Of a stretch of DNA of 64,000 nucleotides, positions 57,996 through 64,000 are shown piece after piece. Within the stretch, counting starts at the first letter, position 1. Each line of letters opens with the position of its first letter. Position numbers and translations under genes: made by a program. The notes beneath the pieces were generated by a model. The model had not been told where the DNA came from. It saw only the letters and a program-made list of their open reading frames with translations, and did no database searches. Source of the DNA: Moniliella sp. 'wahieum' (taxonomy: Eukaryota; Basidiomycota; Moniliellomycetes; Moniliellales; Moniliellaceae); assembly GCA_003971905.1 (NCBI GenBank), contig RSEE01000106.1, forward strand, positions 124,001-188,000, in the 5' to 3' direction.

Positions 57996-58235
57996 ATCAC
58001 TTTCTTCCCGACCCGCCCCCCCCCCCCCCCCCCCTGGCCCCGTCCGGGACGCCTTCGGTTCTGTCCGTGTGGAAGTAGCGCAAATAGGTAATAGTCAGGT
58101 ATATAGCCCCCCCCCCCCGACCCGCACGCGCCACGTACTGATAGTACTAATAGTGGTACTGCTTAGTGGCTGTCCGTAGGTCTACCATGTTTTGGCAATG
58201 CTAACGATATGTGGTACCTCTGAGGTCAACCGAGG

Positions 58236-58310
58236 TTTGCGATTTGAGGCTTGAGAGCTTGAGGCTTGAGGCTTGGGGCTTGAGAGCTTAAAGCTTGAAG
58301 CTTGAAGAGA
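58236..58310. repeat. 7-bp array GCTTGAG/AGCTTGA, about 10 units
   Basis: Mostly 7-bp units with one or two 8-bp steps; includes aagcttg twice at the right end. Confidence 0.8.
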
Positions 58311-58399
58311 GAAGGAAAGGCATGTACAGCCCAGACTGAGGGACTTAGACGGTACAGGCCACTCAAACGACGCTGGCTTTATAGGGCACCCAGAGGGTT

Positions 58400-58532
58400 C
58401 CAAGCACCAAGCGCCAAGCTCCAAGTTCCAAGCTCCGAGCTCCAAGTTCCAAGTTCCAAGTTCCAAGTTCCAAGTTCCAAGTTCCAAGTTCCAAGTTCCA
58501 AACACCATGCACCAACCATCAACGTTCAACTG
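58400..58532. repeat. Long 7-bp array, CCAAGTT core, 19 units
   Basis: Nineteen units in strict 7-bp register. The centre is perfect ccaagtt; both edges drift (ccaagca, ccaagcg, ccgagct on the left; ccaaaca, ccatgca, ccaacca, tcaacgt on the right) while the register is kept. Confidence 0.95.
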
Positions 58533-59439
58533 AACGTTCAACTTGAACGTTCAACCCACCACCCCCTCTCTGCTCGGTCCCTCACACGTCACGTGTCACG
58601 CGCCACTTCCCGCAGCCTCTTGTACTCATTACTCATGTCTCCATTTCGTGCGGTAAAAACCAACAGGCCAAAGTCGCATGGCCTGCTCTCGCATCAGTAT
58701 CAGTCATCAGCTTTTAACGTTTACCATTTAACCAGTAACCAGCACGCTCTGTATTCCCATCCTGGCTCAGCGCTAGTCAGCGCAGTCAGCAGTCATCTAG
58801 TCATAGTCAGCTAGATTGACTCTCCTGTATGTATGCAGGCACAGAAGCTGAAAAGTATATCTGTAGTGGTGGAGGCTTCATAGCTTCCATTCATGATTCC
58901 TGTTGCTGGATGTAGCTCCATAACGAGGGTTTTGCGGGCTAGCGCGTTCGGGCAATAATTCAAACGAGGCCGTGATGCGTCTCCACAAAAAGGAGGGTGG
59001 GTATTATAGCTGGGGCAGTCGCACGGGCCTCATCAGCCCCATCACTGCCCCACTGCCCCCACTGCCCCCACTGCTCGCCCCTTAACATGGTACAGGTCTG
59101 TGATCAGTGAAAAACCGGTCACCGCCTCAGCAAGAGGTGGTGCGTAGGATTATCGATACCAGAATAGAAGGAGCACAGAAAAGGTTCCTCTCGCTGGAGC
59201 TGGACCCTCTCGGACGGAGCCTAATATAAATTCAGCCCCCATCAGGCCTCAGGGCCTCAGGCCTCAGGGACCGAGACAGGAAGAAGCCACCCACATGGGG
59301 TCTGGATCCAATCGATCGATATCGATCTTGACACGCTTATTCATACGATTCACGCTTCAAGCCAGTATTGATAGCAGTAGGTGTTGTTCACCTGAACCCT
59401 GAACTCTGAAGTTCAGATCTAGACGCGGCTCGGCCTGTT

Positions 59440-59488
59440 CAACATCCAACATCCAACGTTTAACGTTCAACGTTCAACGTGCAAGTCT
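59440..59488. repeat. 7-bp array, CAACATC/CAACGTT, 7 units
   Basis: Units start at 59440, 59447, 59454, 59461, 59468, 59475 and 59482, all CAA except one TAA. Confidence 0.95.
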
Positions 59489-60177
59489 CCCCTCCAGTCG
59501 CACCTGTCAGCACGCCCACGGAGTACACAACTCAGTTCAGACTAAGTACTGATGAGTCAGTACAGTGTACTGAGTAGTACAGTCGATCCCATGGCTTCTT
59601 CCACGTTCTCAGGTGTTCCCTTGTTCAACGGAGGAAACGCGCAACGCGCAACGCGTAAAGATAGTAACGCGGAACGCGTATACGACAACGTTCCTTCATC
59701 AAGTGCATCATCAATGATTCATACCACTCACAAAAAAGATGATTCATCGATCATCTCCGACGTCGTCGCCATATCTCTCAACGCTCCACTCGTCCACGTC
59801 CCCGCAATGTCTAGTGACTAGTGACGAGTAAATGCACGGTTCACGCGTTCACCCACGGTCGAACGGAAACCCACTACTGGAGGTGCTTGATCGATTACCG
59901 GTTACCGGGTACCTGGTTACACCATCGCGTTAATAGTAGTACCCGCAATAGCCCCCATCCGTGAGGACGGCGGGGATGATCGATGACATGTGACGCCATC
60001 GACTATGGAACCGATGAAGGACTCACATGTCACACGAGAGAGCATCGGCCGGTGCGATCCATGCAATTCAGTAGCACAGCCGGACCCCCGAGGATCCAAG
60101 GATCGAAAGGACAATAGGACCGTGAGATGAACCTCTCGTCCCATATAGAAATACAACTGTGTAAGGCATTGGTATAC

Positions 60178-60264
60178 GGATCCTTAGCTCAGTGGCAGAG
60201 TGTTACTTTCCGGCTACGCCCGAAAGTCATGGTAATGGTCGTCGGTTCGACCCGGCAGGATTCG
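60178..60264 (+). tRNA. tRNA-like gene with probable intron, anticodon uncertain
   Basis: Acceptor stem GGATCCT with AGGATTC, D arm TAGCTCAGTGGCAGAGT, T arm GTCGGTTCGAC-CCGGC (loop one base short) and a T run right after (60265 on) as a pol III stop. The middle pairs as GTTAC with GTAAT and would put TCC (glycine) at the anticodon, with an intron that folds into its own hairpin (ACTTTC...GAAAGT). The short T loop and odd middle part make the identity unsure. Confidence 0.6.
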
Positions 60265-60496
60265 ATTTTTTATTGAAGTTGGAAGCCGGTTCAGGTCACT
60301 GAAGATACAGGCTGGTGGTGCCTTAGTTTTGCGGATGTGGTGTTGCTGTGCATCGCTGCGTCCCTACTAGGCCCTCGCCTCTTCCTACTCGTCCTCTCCC
60401 GCCAACCCAATTCTCCCGAGTCACGACTGTCTGCGCGTTTGTCTTTTGGGTGTAGAATAGGCTGCTAAAAGGGCATACATAACAACGCGGGTCTTG

Positions 60497-61777
60497 TTAG
60501 TCGCTGACAACGGGATCGCTGTCCTCGTCCTCGTCAGCTTCCTCCTGTTCATCTTCACTGCCCTCCTTGACCTGTGTGGCCTTGTTCTGGGCCTTGTTTC
60601 CGCCAACCGATCGGCCTAGACGAATGCAAAAGTTATTGTAGGCCGGACCGACACGCACCTCGTGCTTTTTGAATACTGTTCCGTCCCATTCCGCTTCGCC
60701 TCCTTCGACTAGTTTGCGACGCAAGAGCCAGCGAGTCAACTTGAGGCTGTCAGCTTGGTGCACCACGTCGTACCCTGCATGGTTGACGAGGGAGCGGAAC
60801 GTGTCCGGGTCGAGGTACCGCGAGTTGCTCATGCACGCCAAGGGAAGTACGACAAATACATACCCCCTTGGCGTGAGGAACTGGTGCGGACGCACCAACA
60901 TGTCTCCCTGGCAAATAGATCCCCTTCAAAATTAATCACGAGCGAAAGCGATACGATATCAAACTTGGGATCCTCCTCGCCCCCCTCCGGAGGCGCCAAC
61001 TGGAAGAAATCCGCTTTGGAAACCAACTCCCCTTGCGGGTTCAGGTCAATCGAAGTAGCGTCAATCCAGCCAAACTTTGAATACGCCGTGCCCGACAGCG
61101 CACCCACATCGAGCAACCGAGCCTGGACAAGTGGGTTAGCTTTTCGCTCTTACCTAAAAAAAGAGAAAAAAAGGAAGAGGAAGAGGAAGAGGAACAGGAA
61201 GACAGAGAGATAGCGGGCGGGAGGGGGAGGTAAACGTACCCTACGACGTCCATGTTCCGCCTGATACGTCTTCCATTCCGGGCCAAACGCCTTGACGAGC
61301 CACTTGGACGTTTCACCCGCATTGTTGAGATCTTTGCCACGGAGCGACTCGGCCTGGTACGCGGCCAAATCCGCCAACTGCGCCTCCAGCTCCAGCACAG
61401 CGAGGTTGGCTTTAACATCACCGGTTTGGCTCTGTGCCTTGGCCTGCGCAAGGCGCTTTTGCAGGGTATGGTACTCGGCGATCTTTTGAGCGTGGTCGGT
61501 TTGGTCAGTGTGAGACGCTGACTTTTTGCTCTTGGTCTGGGGTGCCGATTTGGCCGCGGATTTGGACGCAGATTTGGACCCAGCTTTCGGAGTAGCCTTG
61601 GCGTTGGAAGTGGCATCAGAGGTGGAAAGGTCTTTTTCCGTTCTTGGCGCCTCCGCGCTTGCCGCGGGGACGGATGAGCTTGCCCTTCTTGCTCTTCTTC
61701 GCTGCGGCCACGGCCGGCGGAGCAGCCGAAGGAGCAGCCGAAGGAGCAGCTGAGGGCGCAGCGGCAAATTCAGCCAT
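60497..61777 (-). CDS. BMT2: 25S rRNA (adenine-N1) methyltransferase, Bmt2-like
   Basis: SAM-dependent methyltransferase; yeast Bmt2 makes one of the m1A marks of 25S rRNA in the nucleolus. From ATG 61777: an Ala/Ser/Pro then Lys-rich nucleolar-type N-terminus, then the conserved EYHTLQKRLAQAK, AAYQAESLRG and ETSKWLVKAFGPEW. After an intron at 61123-61239 (gtacgt...ccag) come RLLDVGALSGTAY (SAM-site motif), IDLNPQ, FDIVSLSLVINF, then ML-RPHQFLTPRGYVFVVLPLACMSNSRYLD and HEVRVGPAYNNFCIRLG, and an acidic tail. Motifs stand in the family order. Frame changes are needed near 61620 (N-terminal linker) and 60920. Stop at 60497-60499. Confidence 0.85.
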
Positions 61778-62017
61778 GATGCGGAAAGGTGGTGCGGAGA
61801 GGGAGGCGGCGGGAAAGCACAAGAGACCTCGAGGACGAGGAAGAGGTGAGGCCAAAGCAGCGGGCCACTCCACTGGGCAGGTAATAGGTTTTGCGTTTCG
61901 GTCAGTTTGGCCTGCCGCCCAAGGCCGACGAAAAAAAAGCATAGGTGCGGGCGCATTCCGCCGGTGGAATTCCGCTGTGGGTGGCGCTTCGGGGCAGATA
62001 TTGTCGTCAAAAAAATT

Positions 62018-62105
62018 TCCCCGACCGGGAGTCGAACCCGGGTCTTGACGGTACCTGCTGGAGAGCAGTGAGAGCGTCACATCATAGCCGTTGGACCATC
62101 GAGGA
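62018..62105 (-). tRNA. tRNA-Glu(CTC) with intron
   Basis: Minus strand: acceptor TCCTCGA with TCGGGGA, D arm TGGTCCAACGGCTA, anticodon stem TGACG with CGTCA, loop C-T-CTC-A giving anticodon CTC, intron of about 17 bases after position 37, and T arm CCCGGGTTCGACTCCCGG. A T-rich stop follows (61999-62017 read on the minus strand). It lies between the BMT2 start and the next gene. Confidence 0.92.
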
Positions 62106-62353
62106 GTAGATGCCAGCTGAGGCCAGCATAAAAGACATGCACTTCGGTACTCCCACCTGCTCTTCGTATCCTATTTTTGGGATAACCCTCTCCCTCCCCG
62201 TGGCTGCCCTATGTCCTGGTCGGCCCTCGGGCATCTACCAGCTACGGACACACGCCGCCTGCCTTTCCTTCCTTGGCTGCCTTGACTTGCATTGACTTGG
62301 CAGGTCACATCTGTCGTAAACCATCCATCGCAGCCCAGCGGCTCAGCGGACGG

Positions 62354-63998
62354 CTACACGCGCAAAATGGACCGAGGGGAGGGCGAGTTGTTCGAACGGC
62401 TCGGTGGGCGCTGGCACCGTGTCCGGCTGCAGCGGCAGCAGGGGCAACTGGGGTTCGGGCTCAGCGAGGCACAGGATCGGTGCCAAAGCAGACGGTAGCG
62501 CGCGAGGTGGGCCAAGGCCTGGTCCTTGTCTTTGTCTTTGCTCGTGTCCGTGCCTTGGTCAGGTCCAAAACACGCATGGAGGAAGGCGAGGTCGCGCCTC
62601 GTAGCGGCGGGGAAGAGCGCGGTCGGAAGGCTGGCACGTCGAAGGAACGCAGCTAGAGCCTCTTCTTTCCAGTATCCGCGGTCCAGCGCCGTGATGGGTG
62701 CGACTTGTCGTACGGCCGAGGCGAGGTCGAGGAGGGCGGTAAGCAGGGCAAGCGAGGGGGTGGGAACGTGTCCTTCGTGTGCATTGTCCTGCTCTGTGTC
62801 CAATACGAGCGGGGAAGAGACAGATACGCCAGAAGAGAGACGCGTGCGTAGCCCTGTGCATGGCCGAGGCACGTGCGCCGAGCCAGGTGGCACGACCGCG
62901 CTGGCCAGCTGTTCCAACCGCGTGTGCACGCACGTTTCACGTCCAGCCCAGCCACCGACGCGAGGTGCGACAAGGCCCGGCTCTGTGCACATGCTGACGA
63001 TACCATCCCAGCTGCGCGTGGCGGTAACGGCGGCATCTGTGGTTCGGCTCCATCTGTAGGTCCGGTAGCGGATAGGGCATGGCTCACGCGGTCCAGTAAC
63101 GCCAGTACAGCAAGCCAAGCAAATTCCGTTCGTAAACTTTGCTCTGTGCCCGTCTGAGCCAGTTGACGGAAAAAGCCATCCATCTCCCGTGCCACCTTGG
63201 CCGCAGCCGCGTCGATCGGACTGAGGACGGTGCTTACGCCCGGCGTCAGACCCTGCAGTCGGTCGAGCAGCGTCTTCTTCTTACCTGTTTCCCCTTCCTC
63301 GGTAGGCGGGGCAAGAAGCGCGAGCTTGGCATCTTGATCGGGCAAGGTAGCGAGCGCAGCAAGACGGTGAACAAACCCGTCCCCCATCTCGGCCAGTTGG
63401 GCTGTATACAGACCAACGAGGATCGAGTCGAGCCGACGCTGCAGGCTGGTGCGAAGGGTGGAGAGGGTGGTACGCGCAGTACGGAGCACAGGGGCACAAG
63501 CCACGTCGCAAGATAATTTTTCCTCTATGGAACTGAGCGTACGTTGTGCCACCTCGGCAGCGTACGACCCCACCCGTCCACGGCTGCGACCGACGAGAGA
63601 CGTCTAACAGCCCACCCATCTCCCCGTCCCACATGCTCCACCACCGACTCACACCACGCCGCCAGCACCGCTCCCAGCTTGGTCGTGTCCATGGACTGGG
63701 GTCGGTCGTGGGGCGGGTGGCCCAGAGAGACGCAGGTAGGTGGTCCACCCACCCACCAGCGGCACAGTGGCGAGCGCTTGCACGTCATGGATGACACTGC
63801 GGGCAGTGACCTGGGCCCAGGGGAGACGGCGGACTTGGCAGTGGTAGTAGTAGTAGTAGTGGTGGTGGTGGTGGTCGGAGTAGGAGTGGGGGTGAGAGTG
63901 GAATCGGTAGTAGTGGGAGGGGTAGTGGTGCCCAATTGAATGTCGTGCAGGCGAGGGGGACAGCGCCTTGCGAGTCGTGGTGGGTGAGGAACGCATGG
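62354..63998 (-). CDS. Large helical protein cut by the right edge, possibly COG1
   Basis: Minus-strand frames form one protein whose start lies beyond base 64000. Visible parts: a Thr run from a GTA/GTG repeat at 63840-63877, TTKLGAVLAAWCESVVEHVG, VGSYAAEVAQRTLSSIEEKL, RRLDSILVGLYTAQLAEMGD, LAALATLPDQDAKLALLAPP, FRQLAQTGTEQSLRTEFAWLAVLALLDRV, ALLDLASAVRQVAPI and AFLRRASLPTALFP. It ends near 62354 with FEQLALPSVHFA in one frame. The helical, Leu-rich make-up and the W-x-E-S-V segment remind me of the COG1 subunit of the Golgi tethering complex, but the match is weak. Frame changes occur near 63720, 63600, 62960 and 62470. Confidence 0.4.
63840..63877. repeat. (GTA)n/(GTG)n trinucleotide repeat
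   Basis: About five gta units followed by six gtg units. Codes a threonine run on the minus strand in the right-edge gene. Confidence 0.9.
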
Positions 63999-64000
63999 GT

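Larger units (their letters stand above)
57996..60177. other. Repeat-rich spacer, no supportable gene
   Basis: Holds the largest heptad arrays of the window, listed separately, and ggcctcagg palindromes at 59243-59272. The 89-residue frame 59552-59821 has no recognised domain. Confidence 0.55.

Overview
The window is eukaryotic and almost certainly fungal, most likely from a basidiomycete-type yeast or smut-like lineage. The evidence is the gene content: a nucleolin/Gar2 protein, Mak11, Pom152, a Bmt2-type rRNA methyltransferase, a Ulp1 SUMO protease and an SmgGDS/Arz1 protein. Introns are short (about 59-180 bp), GT-AG, usually with gtacgt or gtatgt donors and CTAAC-like branch sites, and several tRNA genes carry introns. 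Genes are GC-rich with Pro/Ser/Arg low-complexity tracts. The separating islands are poorer in genes and hold retroelement debris.

Layout. From 0 to 8.3 kb: the start of a gene leaving the left edge, an L-type cargo lectin, and three ribosome-related genes in a row (nucleolin-like, MAK11-like, RPS14). From 8.3 to 22 kb: a gene-poor island with LTR-like sequence, a decayed Ty3/gypsy integrase, a 33-bp tandem-repeat ORF, a solo LTR-like element ending in a strong hairpin, a tRNA-Trp-like gene and a broken coding region. From 22 to 43 kb: tRNA-Leu, POM152, the divergent pair RPL30/RPL37, a large unrecognised probably alpha-helical protein, an NmrA-like NAD(P)-binding protein, an Arg-rich tandem-RRM protein and a Ulp1 protease. 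From 43 to 46 kb: a second LTR island with an inverted copy of the 16.4-kb element. From 46 to 51 kb: a quinone oxidoreductase, a PuuE-type polysaccharide deacetylase and a PMU1-like phosphatase-family protein. From 51 to 60 kb: repeat-rich spacer around an SmgGDS/Arz1-like ARM protein. From 60 to 64 kb: a tRNA, BMT2, tRNA-Glu and a gene running off the right edge, possibly COG1.

Functionally the window leans to ribosome production: RPS14, RPL30, RPL37, nucleolin, MAK11, BMT2 and four tRNA loci. There are also secretory and nuclear-envelope genes (lectin, POM152, perhaps COG1).

Two window-wide patterns stand out. First, most recognisable genes need one or more single-base frame corrections, often in homopolymer runs, which suggests consensus errors of a long-read assembly rather than mass pseudogenisation; reading frames here should therefore be treated as segments. 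Second, spacers and one intron carry many short tandem arrays of different sequence that share a unit length of exactly 7 bp, often of the form CAA plus four variable bases. I have no established explanation for this heptad pattern, and it is the most interesting feature here.
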